In this document: positions 29,270 to 37,703 of the stretch, one piece after another
How the letters are laid out: the number at the start of each line of letters is the position of its first letter
How positions within the stretch are numbered: the stretch's first letter is position 1
Assembly: GCA_016794505.1 (NCBI GenBank)
Contig: JAEUJZ010000137.1
Location: forward strand, 1-64,000
Reading direction: 5' to 3'
DNA length: 64,000 nt
Source of the DNA: Myxococcales bacterium
Lineage (GTDB): Bacteria > Myxococcota_A > Polyangia > Palsa-1104 > JAEUJZ01
Notes under the pieces: model-generated
What the model saw: only the letters and a program-made list of their open reading frames with translations
Told to the model about the DNA's origin: nothing
Databases searched by the model: none
Made by a program: the position numbers and the translations under genes

Positions 29270-30747
29270 TTCCCTCGCTCGTCCTCACCATTCGCTCTCG
29301 TCCTCCTTTGCGCAAAGCTCTCGTTGCCTCGCAAGGTGACGACAAACCGTGCGCCACCGTGCGGGCCCGCTTCGCACGTCAGCGTGCCACCGTGCGCTCG
29401 CACGATCTCGCGGGCGATACACAGACCCAGACCTGCCCCCGAGTCTTCGCGTTCTTTTTCACCACGAAAGAATGGCTCGAAGATCTTCTCACGTAGCTCG
29501 CTTGGCACACCGGGGCCTTGATCCTCAACGGTCAACACCACCTCTTGCGCAGGGGCCGCCTTCACATCGGGTACCGGCGACCGACGTGTTGCACGGACGG
29601 TGATCACGCCATCTTGCGGCGAGTGGCGCACAGCGTTGTCGAGCAAGTTCCGCAGCAGGCGGCGAATGTCCGCGCGATGGCCGACGATCTGCAGATCAAG
29701 AAACGACGCGTCGATGCGCACAGTTGAACTGTGTGCCGCAGCCGAGTCGCGCAGCGCATCATCGAAGGCTGCCTGCAGCGGAAAACTGCTGCCCTCGCAG
29801 CGTCGGGTGGCAGACTCTAGGCGAGCCAGCGTCAGCAGATCTTCAGCCAATGAGATCAGCCGCTCGGTATCGCCAAGTGCCTCACGGATCGCAGCGCGGT
29901 ACTCTTCGAGTGAGCGTGGACGATGCAAGGCCAACTCTAGCTCTCCGCGCAGTGCCGCCAGCGGTGAGCGCAGCTCGTGCGCCGCATGAGAGACAAAGCG
30001 CCGACTGAGGTCAAGCAAACGGGAGAGCTGATCGATCATGTCGTTGAGATCCTCTGCCAGCGATCGGATCTCACTCTCAGCCATATCCTTCGTGTTGGGC
30101 ACTCGCTCGCTTAGGTGCCCCTGCCCTACCCGTCGCGCCGTTGCTGAGATCACCTCGATGCTGCGCGAGAGATACCCGCCCAGCCACCAGCCAATGACCA
30201 GGGCACAAGCTGTTGCGCCAACCCAAACGGCCGCCATCAAACGAACCAAGTACCACGTGTCGGTATCGATATCGCTGCGGGATGCAGCCAACAACAGCAA
30301 GCGCTGACCTGGACCGCGATCCAAGTCAACGTGAACCAAGACACCGCGCAGTACGTTTCCGCGGATCGAAAATTCCAAGCCTGCTTGTTCACGCGGAATG
30401 GCCGCATTCGCAGACTTCAAAAAGCCCAAGAGCTGCAAGCTCGGCGGCGGAATACCCAGGTTTTCCGTCGCTGCAACTACGCTGCCATCAACTCGGTAGA
30501 TCGCAGAATACTGCACCAGTTCATCGAGGTCGGTGGCGGGCGCTTCGGGCAGCGTCTCTTGCGCCAGGGCCTGTTCGCCATCGCGTGCCACGAGCTGCGC
30601 GCGGTGATGCGCGCGAGCCAACAGCGCATGATCCAACTGGCGTTCTTGTGCATGCCGAAACGCTTGCCAGGTAACGACAAAGGCCACGGCGATCATCACG
30701 CTGGGCGTGACGACGAATAGCAGGGCCAGCCGTCGGCGCAGCCTCAT
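29266..30747 (-). CDS. Membrane sensor histidine kinase
   Basis: 493 aa. TM1 (about 8-28), a periplasmic sensor region of ~145 residues, TM2 (about 175-200), a HAMP segment (LSRSIEVISATARRVGQGHLSERVP), the dimerisation/phospho-acceptor box with His in AAHELRSPLAALRGE, and an ATP-binding domain with N box (LLRNLLDNAVRHS), G1 (VEDQGPGVP) and G2 (GAGLGLCIAREI). All sites needed for activity are there. The ATG overlaps the stop of the upstream response regulator gene (ATGA), so the two form a pair. The stimulus is unknown. Confidence 0.95.
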   Translation of the reverse strand: MRLRRRLALLFVVTPSVMIAVAFVVTWQAFRHAQERQLDHALLARAHHRAQLVARDGEQALAQETLPEAPATDLDELVQYSAIYRVDGSVVAATENLGIPPPSLQLLGFLKSANAAIPREQAGLEFSIRGNVLRGVLVHVDLDRGPGQRLLLLAASRSDIDTDTWYLVRLMAAVWVGATACALVIGWWLGGYLSRSIEVISATARRVGQGHLSERVPNTKDMAESEIRSLAEDLNDMIDQLSRLLDLSRRFVSHAAHELRSPLAALRGELELALHRPRSLEEYRAAIREALGDTERLISLAEDLLTLARLESATRRCEGSSFPLQAAFDDALRDSAAAHSSTVRIDASFLDLQIVGHRADIRRLLRNLLDNAVRHSPQDGVITVRATRRSPVPDVKAAPAQEVVLTVEDQGPGVPSELREKIFEPFFRGEKEREDSGAGLGLCIAREIVRAHGGTLTCEAGPHGGARFVVTLRGNESFAQRRTRANGEDERGN

Positions 30748-31421
30748 GCAGAAAGCTCCGGCAGGGCCAGGCGATATCCTTGGCCGCGAACTGTCTCTAG
30801 CGCCCCGGCGGCATCACCTAGCTTCTCTCGCAACCGACGCATGTGTACCTCGATCACGTTGCTCTCAGGATCGAAATGCATGCCCCAGACCTGATCGAGG
30901 ATCTCGGTGCGCGTCACAACTCGGCCAGCGTGCCGCATGAGTAGCTCAAGCAGACCTAGCTCACGTCCAGTCAGCTCGACTCGGCGGTCGTGGATATGCA
31001 GTACGCGATGTCGCAGGTCCAAGCTCAAAGGACCAATTCGCAGCGAGCCAACTTGCGTCTCAGCTGTGCGCCGCAAGAGTGAACGAACGCGCGCCAGAAG
31101 CTCGGCCAAGTGAAAGGGCTTGGTGACGTAGTCATCGGCCCCCGCGTCGAGAGCGAGCACTTTCTCGCCGACATCGTCGCGTGCCGTCAGCATCAAGATA
31201 GGCACTCGACTGCCGCGCTCACGCAGCGCACGGCACACAGACAGCCCATCACCTTCCGGCAGCATCCAATCAAGAACCACCAAGTCGTACGCGATCTGGC
31301 TAAGCGCCTCTAGCGCCTCGCGACCCGTGCGGCAGACATCGGCGATGTAGCCCTCTTCAGTCAGCGCGCGTGAAACAAAGCTCTGCAACTTGCGGTCATC
31401 TTCAACGATCAGGACTTTCAC
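30744..31421 (-). CDS. OmpR/PhoB-family response regulator
   Basis: 225 aa from a GTG start. The receiver domain has the acidic pocket (VEDDRK), the Asp in VVLDWMLP (about 51) and the Lys in VTKPF (about 101). The C-terminal winged-helix domain (about 130-222) has RRVELTGRELGLLELLMRHAGRVVTR and NVIEVHMRRLREKL. It is partner of the histidine kinase gene that overlaps it downstream. It diverges from the sulP-dab operon across 145 bp, so control of that operon is a testable guess. Confidence 0.95.
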   Translation of the reverse strand: MKVLIVEDDRKLQSFVSRALTEEGYIADVCRTGREALEALSQIAYDLVVLDWMLPEGDGLSVCRALRERGSRVPILMLTARDDVGEKVLALDAGADDYVTKPFHLAELLARVRSLLRRTAETQVGSLRIGPLSLDLRHRVLHIHDRRVELTGRELGLLELLMRHAGRVVTRTEILDQVWGMHFDPESNVIEVHMRRLREKLGDAAGALETVRGQGYRLALPELSA

Positions 31422-31565
31422 AGCGCATATGTATCACGCTCCATGGCCAGCCGAGTTTCCCGACGCTGAAAACCACATGACGAGCTTTTCATACGCACTT
31501 CATGCTGCGCTTTGCCAGTGGCTTTAGAACCAAGTCGATTCCCACAACGCGCTTGGAGAAGCCGC

Positions 31566-33233
31566 ATGTCGCCCCCCGATCAACACGACAAAACACGCGA
31601 ACCGCAGGCCCCATCACTTCGCGCGGATCTGATCGCGGGAGCTCAGGTCGCACTGATTGCGCTGCCGCTGTGTTTGGGAATCGCCATGGCCAGTGGCTTC
31701 CCCCCGATCGCCGGCATCTTGACCGCCGTCGTTGGTGGCATCTGCGGCACTTGGCTATCGAACTCTGCGCTAACGATCAAAGGACCCGCGGCGGGCCTGA
31801 TCGTCATCGTCTATGGCGCGGTGCAAGAGCTAGGACAGGGCAATTCTGCGCTGGGGTATCGCCTGACCTTGGGTGTGGGCGTGGTGGCTGGACTGCTGCA
31901 GATCGTTCTTGCGCTCTTGCGCAGCGGCGTATTCGGCGAGTTCTTTCCCGCGGCCGCTGTACACGGAATGCTGGCCGCCATCGGCGTCCTCATCATCGGC
32001 AAGCAAGCGCATACCTTGCTGGGGGTGGTGCCAACCTCGCACAGCCCGCTCGGCCTTCTTGCTGAGATCCCATACAGCGTGCTGCGCCTGAATCCCGAGG
32101 TCGCGGCCATCGGTGTGCTCAGCTTGCTTCTGTTGACCGTGCTGCCCAAAGCGCGTGCGCGTTGGGTGCAGCGCGTGCCGATGCCAATGTTGGTGCTGCT
32201 TGTCGCCATTCCACTTGGCATCGCCTTCGACCTTTCGCACGAGCACATGTACACGCTGCTGCACCACCAGTACGTCGTCGGGCAGTCGGCTCTGGTGCGG
32301 CTTCCTTCCCACCTGGCATCCGCTGTGACATGGCCCAGCTTCGCCGCGGTCACGACCGCGGTCGGATGGAAGTACATCATCATGCTGACTTTGGTGGGGT
32401 CGCTGGAATCTTTGCTGAGTGCCAAGGCCATCGACGGACTGGATCCGCAGCGGCGGCGAACCGATCTGAATCGCGATCTGTTGGCAGTCGGAGTCGGCAA
32501 TCTTGTGGCCAGCTGCCTCGGCGGGCTGCCGATGATTTCTGAGATCGTGCGCAGCACAGCCAACGTGCAAAACGGTGCGCATTCCCGCAGGGCCAACTTG
32601 TTTCACGGGCTGGTCTTGCTGGTCTGTGTCGTGTTGTTTCCCGGTCTTTTGCAGCGCATTCCACTTGCGGCTCTAGCTGCGATGTTGGTTGCGGTGGGCC
32701 TGCGCTTGGCTTCCCCCCACGAGTTCGCCAGCGTCTATCGCATCGGTCGCGACCAACTTCTGGTCTTTGTCAGCACCCTGCTTGCGACGCTTGCGATCGA
32801 TCTTCTGGTCGGCGTCTTCGTCGGCGTGGCGACTAGTGCGCTGTTGCATCTACGTGACCAGGTGCCCTTGCGTGCGCTCTTCTCGGCGCGCGTGCATGTG
32901 GCGCGCTGGGCGGATCGCATCGTGATCCATGTGTTCGATGCGGCCATCTTCAGCAACTGGATAAGCCTGCGGCAGCGCGTCCTGCGCGAAGCGTCCGTTG
33001 CCAGTGCTCACGGAGGTCCCCTGCCCCAGGCTGTGCAGCTAGACGTCTCACAGGTCCTGTGTGTCGACCACACCGTAATGCTCAAACTAGGTCAGCTTCG
33101 CGAAGACCTAGCGCAGCGCGGCCAACGCCTAGAGCTGACGGGACTTGAGAAGCTAGCCGCCTTCTCGGAACACCCGCTCTCGGGGCGGCGGAGAGATCAC
33201 AAGCCGGTAGCCGCAGACCGCCCGCTCATGTGA
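31566..33233 (+). CDS. SulP/SLC26-family anion transporter
   Basis: 555 aa from ATG 31566 behind a GGAG site; an upstream TTG at 31512 is less likely. About ten to twelve membrane segments with the SulP fold: GAQVALIALPLCLGIAMASGFPPIAGILTAVVGG, a conserved PAAGLI segment and NLVASCLGGLPMISEIVRSTANVQNGAHSR before a C-terminal STAS domain (about 470-545; LDVSQVLCVDHTVMLKLGQL). SulP proteins carry sulfate, dicarboxylates or bicarbonate (BicA). Placed 65 bp before dabA on the same strand, bicarbonate is the most likely substrate, but this is inference from context. Confidence 0.85.
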   Translation: MSPPDQHDKTREPQAPSLRADLIAGAQVALIALPLCLGIAMASGFPPIAGILTAVVGGICGTWLSNSALTIKGPAAGLIVIVYGAVQELGQGNSALGYRLTLGVGVVAGLLQIVLALLRSGVFGEFFPAAAVHGMLAAIGVLIIGKQAHTLLGVVPTSHSPLGLLAEIPYSVLRLNPEVAAIGVLSLLLLTVLPKARARWVQRVPMPMLVLLVAIPLGIAFDLSHEHMYTLLHHQYVVGQSALVRLPSHLASAVTWPSFAAVTTAVGWKYIIMLTLVGSLESLLSAKAIDGLDPQRRRTDLNRDLLAVGVGNLVASCLGGLPMISEIVRSTANVQNGAHSRRANLFHGLVLLVCVVLFPGLLQRIPLAALAAMLVAVGLRLASPHEFASVYRIGRDQLLVFVSTLLATLAIDLLVGVFVGVATSALLHLRDQVPLRALFSARVHVARWADRIVIHVFDAAIFSNWISLRQRVLREASVASAHGGPLPQAVQLDVSQVLCVDHTVMLKLGQLREDLAQRGQRLELTGLEKLAAFSEHPLSGRRRDHKPVAADRPLM

Positions 33234-33297
33234 ACATATGCAGGTTGCTTCAGTGTGGCTGGCTTTGTCAGCGCAGCCTCGGAAGTAGTGGCGCGCG

Positions 33298-36200
33298 ATG
33301 CCCAACGACATTCACTCTTCCTCTGACTCGCCACGGCAGTTCTCGGGTAATCGAAGACAGATATTGGCGGATGCGATTTCTCACGCCGCGCACTACCTGC
33401 CTGCCCAAGGGCCGCTTGAGGTCTTCGTCCACCACAACACGCTGCACGCGTTTGGCCACCTGCCTTTTCATCAGGCCTTGGCGGCGGCATCGCAGAAGCT
33501 CGGCGCACGCTGCTACCTAAAAGAACAGGACTATCGCGAAGCCTTTCGCTCGGGGCGTATCACCCTCGCCGACATCCAGGCGGCGCTGAAGTCGACTCTC
33601 GCCGCTCAGCCACATCCAAACGTGCCGCAGACGTGGGATCGCTTCGACGAGATCTGCTTGCGCGTGCAGCTATTCGGTCACCGTGAAGCCAGCGCGGCGG
33701 CACTGCAGTGGCAGCTTGATGAAGGCGATGCCGCCCGCCGCTTTCGTTCCGATATCCCGCCCTCGCTGCGCGAGCAGGCCCTGGGCGAAAAAGGACGGTC
33801 GCTGCTCGCCGATGAAGCCAGTGAAGCAGCCTGGATTCACGATTTATGGCAAGCCTGCCAGGAGCGTGTTCCCGACGCTGGTTCTCTATCGAATCCGCAC
33901 GCGCCTGCAGCGAATCGCTCACGCTTTCCGCGCGATCTGCTGATTGCGGTCTGTGATGAAGATCCCAACGACCTTGTGCATCCAGCGCTGATTCCCCTGT
34001 GCGCAGCGTTCTTGGATCGCGGACAAGCCCAGCTACGCATGCCGCTGCGAGCTCAGGGCTTCTATGCCGCGTGGTGTCACATCGAAACGACGGGCTACGT
34101 CCTGCGATCGGCCTGGGAACGTCAGCTGGGCACGCGCATTCGTCGCACCGGGGGCATCGATGCCGAGACCGCCGTCCTGGCTCTTTTGAGCGAGCTAGGA
34201 GTCCGCGATGAAGAGATTCCCGACTTCATCGAGCACGCCCTGCTGCAGCTGCCCGGCTGGGCAGGCATGTTCCAGCGCCTGGAAGGCTCAACGCAGTTGA
34301 TCGGGCTGGTGCGCGAGCAGCCGCAGGTGCGCTTGATCGACTTTCTGGCCGTGCGTCTGTCTCTCGATGTCTTGGCCTATCTCGATATTGCCAAGCACCA
34401 CGGATTTTCCGGCGAGCTGCCCGATCTGATCCCGTACCTGCAGAGCCTGCCGCAGCTGTCGCTCTCTGCTGGGCGCAGCGCATACGCGCAGGCGTGGCCG
34501 CTTTTCAACGTTGCACAGCTTGCCGGTCTGCGCGGCGATGAGCTGCGCGGCGCATCTGCCGATTCGATCAACGCCCTGCGGTCCATCGCAGATCAGCTCG
34601 ATCACGATACGCGTGTCCGCATCTTTCATGAGGCGTATGAGCGCAACTATCGCGACAGCGTGCTGCGAGCCTTGGTGGCACGACGCGCCGATGCCAAGCC
34701 ACGCGAACAGGCTCGCTTCAGCGTCGTCTGCTGCATCGACGATCGCATGGAGTCACTGCGTCGCCACATCGAAGAAAACTACCCCGCGATCGACACGTTT
34801 GGCGCAGCGGGATTCTTCAATCTGGCCATCGCATTCCAAGGACTTGATGATCCCGCGATGTTTCCGCTGTGCCCCGTGGTAGTGCAGCCGCAGCACCGCA
34901 TCGTCGAGGAACCAGCCGAGAGCGATGCCAAGCGCTTTGCCCGGCGGCAGCGCCGTCGACGACGCTGGCAGCGCGCCAGTCGCCTGTTTTCAGTCGCCTC
35001 ACGTTCACTGATTCTGGGATCGCTCTTGACCGCTGTCGCCGGCTGGGTGGCGACCCTGCCGTTGCTTCTAAATGTCTTTCTGCCGATCAGCGCCGCCCGC
35101 CTGCGCAAGCGCGTGACGCGCAACCTGCTGCCCGAAGTGCGTACGCAGCTCTCGGATCGACGCACCCTCGATGCGCGAGCAGAGGCAACGGCTGGACTGT
35201 TCGATGGGTTTTCGATCGAAGAAAAAGCCAGCCGCGTCGGTACGCTGCTTGAAAACATCGGCATGACACAGCACTTCGCGCGGGTCGTCGCCATCTTGGG
35301 GCACGATTCGTCCTCGGTGAACAACCCACACTTCGCGGCGTACTCCTGTGGTGCATGTGGAGGGCGATCGGGTGGCCCCAACGCTCGCTTGTTCGCACGC
35401 ATGGCCAACCGCAAAGAAGTGCGCGATCTGCTGCGCACACGCGGCATCGACATTCCCGACAGCACGCTGTTCATCGGTGGCGTCCATGACACCTGCGTCG
35501 ACTCGATTCGCCTGTTCGATGAAGACATTCCCGAAGAGCGAAACGACGACGTAGCCGAGCTGCGCCGCGTCCTTGACGACGTGCTTGCCCGCAATGCACA
35601 CGAGCGCTGCCGCCGCTTTGCCTCGGCATCGCCGGCCGCCTCGTACGACGACTCGCTGGCGCATGTTGAAGAGCGCGGTGCCGACCTGAGCCAAGCCCGA
35701 CCCGAGCTGGGACACGCCACCAACGCGGCCGCAATCGTCGGCCGGCGCATCCTATCCGCGGGAGTGTTCCTCGATCGACGTGCCTTCCTGATCTCGTACG
35801 ACCCAACGATCGATGCGTCCGGCACCATTCTTGAGCGCGTCCTTACTGCCGTAAGCCCCGTCTGCGCTGGCATCAACCTGGAGTATTTTTTTTCCAGCGT
35901 CGACAACGAGCGCTTGGGCGCCGGCACCAAGCTGCCGCACAACGTCACCGGCCTTATCGCGGTGATGAACGGCGCGTGCAGCGATCTGCGCACAGGCCTG
36001 CCCAAACAGATGATCGAGATCCATGAGCCCGTGCGGCTACAGCTCATCCTCGATGCCAAGCCCGAGATCGTCGAGAGCATCCTCGCCCGGCAGCCGCCCC
36101 TGGCCGAGCTATTTAACAACCACTGGGTGCAGCTGATCACGATCGATCCTGACAGCGCAGCCATCCACGTCTATGGCCCCGCGCAGCGCTTCGAACCGTG

Positions 36201-36351
36201 GATCCCCGCCAGTCCCAACGAGACGCTGCCGCCCCTGCCGCGCGCCCGCACATCGCGTGAGTGGTACTTGGCCAAGCGCAGCTTCGTCTCTCCGGCTCTG
36301 ATCGACGCCGCCACACCGCGCAGCAGCGACAGTCCAGCGAGGCCCCGTTGA
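33298..36351 (+). CDS. dabA: DabA, beta-carbonic-anhydrase-like subunit of a DAB inorganic-carbon pump (DUF2309)
   Basis: 1017 aa, a large soluble DUF2309 protein. The zinc site reported for Halothiobacillus DabA (Cys351, Asp353, His524, Cys539) is matched by Cys479 and Asp481 in CCIDDR and by His669 (LGHDSS) and Cys684 (YSCGACGG). The spacings of 2 and 15 residues are identical. The N-terminal PLEVFVHHNTLHAF block is also typical. DabA is thought to hydrate CO2 to bicarbonate in one direction, driven by its membrane partner. The stop TGA overlaps the next ATG by one base (TGATG), giving tight coupling. It is longer than many DabA proteins. The role in a likely heterotroph is probably bicarbonate supply to carboxylases. 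Confidence 0.93.
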   Translation: MPNDIHSSSDSPRQFSGNRRQILADAISHAAHYLPAQGPLEVFVHHNTLHAFGHLPFHQALAAASQKLGARCYLKEQDYREAFRSGRITLADIQAALKSTLAAQPHPNVPQTWDRFDEICLRVQLFGHREASAAALQWQLDEGDAARRFRSDIPPSLREQALGEKGRSLLADEASEAAWIHDLWQACQERVPDAGSLSNPHAPAANRSRFPRDLLIAVCDEDPNDLVHPALIPLCAAFLDRGQAQLRMPLRAQGFYAAWCHIETTGYVLRSAWERQLGTRIRRTGGIDAETAVLALLSELGVRDEEIPDFIEHALLQLPGWAGMFQRLEGSTQLIGLVREQPQVRLIDFLAVRLSLDVLAYLDIAKHHGFSGELPDLIPYLQSLPQLSLSAGRSAYAQAWPLFNVAQLAGLRGDELRGASADSINALRSIADQLDHDTRVRIFHEAYERNYRDSVLRALVARRADAKPREQARFSVVCCIDDRMESLRRHIEENYPAIDTFGAAGFFNLAIAFQGLDDPAMFPLCPVVVQPQHRIVEEPAESDAKRFARRQRRRRRWQRASRLFSVASRSLILGSLLTAVAGWVATLPLLLNVFLPISAARLRKRVTRNLLPEVRTQLSDRRTLDARAEATAGLFDGFSIEEKASRVGTLLENIGMTQHFARVVAILGHDSSSVNNPHFAAYSCGACGGRSGGPNARLFARMANRKEVRDLLRTRGIDIPDSTLFIGGVHDTCVDSIRLFDEDIPEERNDDVAELRRVLDDVLARNAHERCRRFASASPAASYDDSLAHVEERGADLSQARPELGHATNAAAIVGRRILSAGVFLDRRAFLISYDPTIDASGTILERVLTAVSPVCAGINLEYFFSSVDNERLGAGTKLPHNVTGLIAVMNGACSDLRTGLPKQMIEIHEPVRLQLILDAKPEIVESILARQPPLAELFNNHWVQLITIDPDSAAIHVYGPAQRFEPWIPASPNETLPPLPRARTSREWYLAKRSFVSPALIDAATPRSSDSPARPR

Positions 36352-37703
36352 TGCTGCACATCGACACCAACCTGTTTTTCATGGCCGCTGCCTGCGCCCC
36401 CGCGTGGCCGGCGCTGGGCACACTCTTTATTGGCATCTTGTCGCAGCGTCATCAGCGTGCGCCGGAAGGCACGGTCGTAGCCATCTCGCAGCTTGCGCTG
36501 TGGCTGTCCTTCATTTCGCAGGTGGCCGCAACCATCGCGTACTTCGTCCGCAACGCTCAGCCCGTCGATCTCACCCTCGGCTCGTTTTATCGAGCCGGCG
36601 ACTATGGCTTTGAGCTGCGCTTCTTGCTCGACCAGACCTCGCTGCCGATCTGCCTAGTGGCCTCGCTGCTGGTGCTGGCAACCAGCCGCTTCTCGGCGCA
36701 CTACCTGCATCGCGAGCGCGGCTTCAATCGCTTCTTTGCGCTGATGCTGGTCTTTTCCTGCGGCATTCAGTTGACCGTGCTCGCTGGCAGCTACGACATG
36801 CTGTTCGCCGGCTGGGAACTGGTCGGCCTGACGTCGGTGTTGCTCGTCGGCTTTTTCCAGAAACGAGCCGGCCCGGTGCGCGCGTCGATGCGCGTGCTGG
36901 TGACGTATCGCCTGTGTGACATCGGACTTCTGGTAGCGCCGATCCTTCTGCATCTGTCGATTCACTCGTCGGCCTTCGTCGATGTGCAGCGGGCAACCCG
37001 TGTCGCAAGCGAACACCATGCGATTCCCGCCACCGCCACCGCGCTGTTCCTGCTGGTCGCGGCCATGGGCAAGTCCGCGCAGTTCCCCGTCGGAGGCTGG
37101 CTGCCGCGAGCCATGGAGGGCCCCACGGCATCGAGCGCCGTGTTTTATGGTGGTCTCTCGGTGCATGCCGGCGTGTACTTGCTGATCCGCTCGGCTCCAC
37201 TTTTCGATCAGGCGCCGCTGGCCAAGCTGCTGCTGATCGTCATCGGTCTTTTGACCGCGATCATGGCCGTGCTTTCAGGACAGGTCAGCGGCGACGCAAA
37301 AAGCGGTCTGGCCTATGCCACGATCGCCCAGGTTGGCTTGATGTTCGTCGAGTGCGGCCTCGGTCTTTCACGCCTGGCCACCGCCCACCTGATCGCCCAC
37401 GCCGTCCTGCGTTACTACCAGTTCCTGCGCATTCCGTCGGTGCTACAGGACGCGCTAGAGCAGCGGGCCGCGCTGGGGGCACAGCCATCGACACAGCCTG
37501 CAGGCCATCTTGATAGCCTGACCCTACCAATTCGCCTTCTTTTATATCGTCTGGCTATCGAACGTTTCGAGGTCGAAGCGGTCCTCGACCGCTTCATCGC
37601 GCGTCCGGTGTTCTTTGCCGCGCACTGGCTGGGGCAGCAGGAAGCCCGCTTGGCCGCCCGCTTGGCCGGCGATCGCAGCACCGACGGGAAAGGGGACGCC
37701 TGA
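36351..37703 (+). CDS. dabB: DabB-like/NuoL-like proton-conducting membrane subunit
   Basis: 450 aa from ATG 36351. About twelve hydrophobic segments of the complex I/Mrp antiporter-like family (PF00361 type): a Glu in the conserved FAGWELVGLTSVLLVGFF, a Lys in AAMGKSAQFPVGGWLPRAMEGPTASSAVFYG and a further Lys in GDAKSGLAYATIAQVGLMF. These are the residues that form the proton path in NuoL-like proteins. The block GPTASSAVFYGGLSVHAGVYLL is classical. Beside dabA it should be the coupling subunit DabB. The stop overlaps the next ATG by one base (TGATG). Confidence 0.9.
   Translation: MLHIDTNLFFMAAACAPAWPALGTLFIGILSQRHQRAPEGTVVAISQLALWLSFISQVAATIAYFVRNAQPVDLTLGSFYRAGDYGFELRFLLDQTSLPICLVASLLVLATSRFSAHYLHRERGFNRFFALMLVFSCGIQLTVLAGSYDMLFAGWELVGLTSVLLVGFFQKRAGPVRASMRVLVTYRLCDIGLLVAPILLHLSIHSSAFVDVQRATRVASEHHAIPATATALFLLVAAMGKSAQFPVGGWLPRAMEGPTASSAVFYGGLSVHAGVYLLIRSAPLFDQAPLAKLLLIVIGLLTAIMAVLSGQVSGDAKSGLAYATIAQVGLMFVECGLGLSRLATAHLIAHAVLRYYQFLRIPSVLQDALEQRAALGAQPSTQPAGHLDSLTLPIRLLLYRLAIERFEVEAVLDRFIARPVFFAAHWLGQQEARLAARLAGDRSTDGKGDA

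Noticed and set aside
34779..36164. 461-aa minus-strand frame
   Set aside because: Antisense of dabA, Ser/Arg-rich, no recognisable domain.
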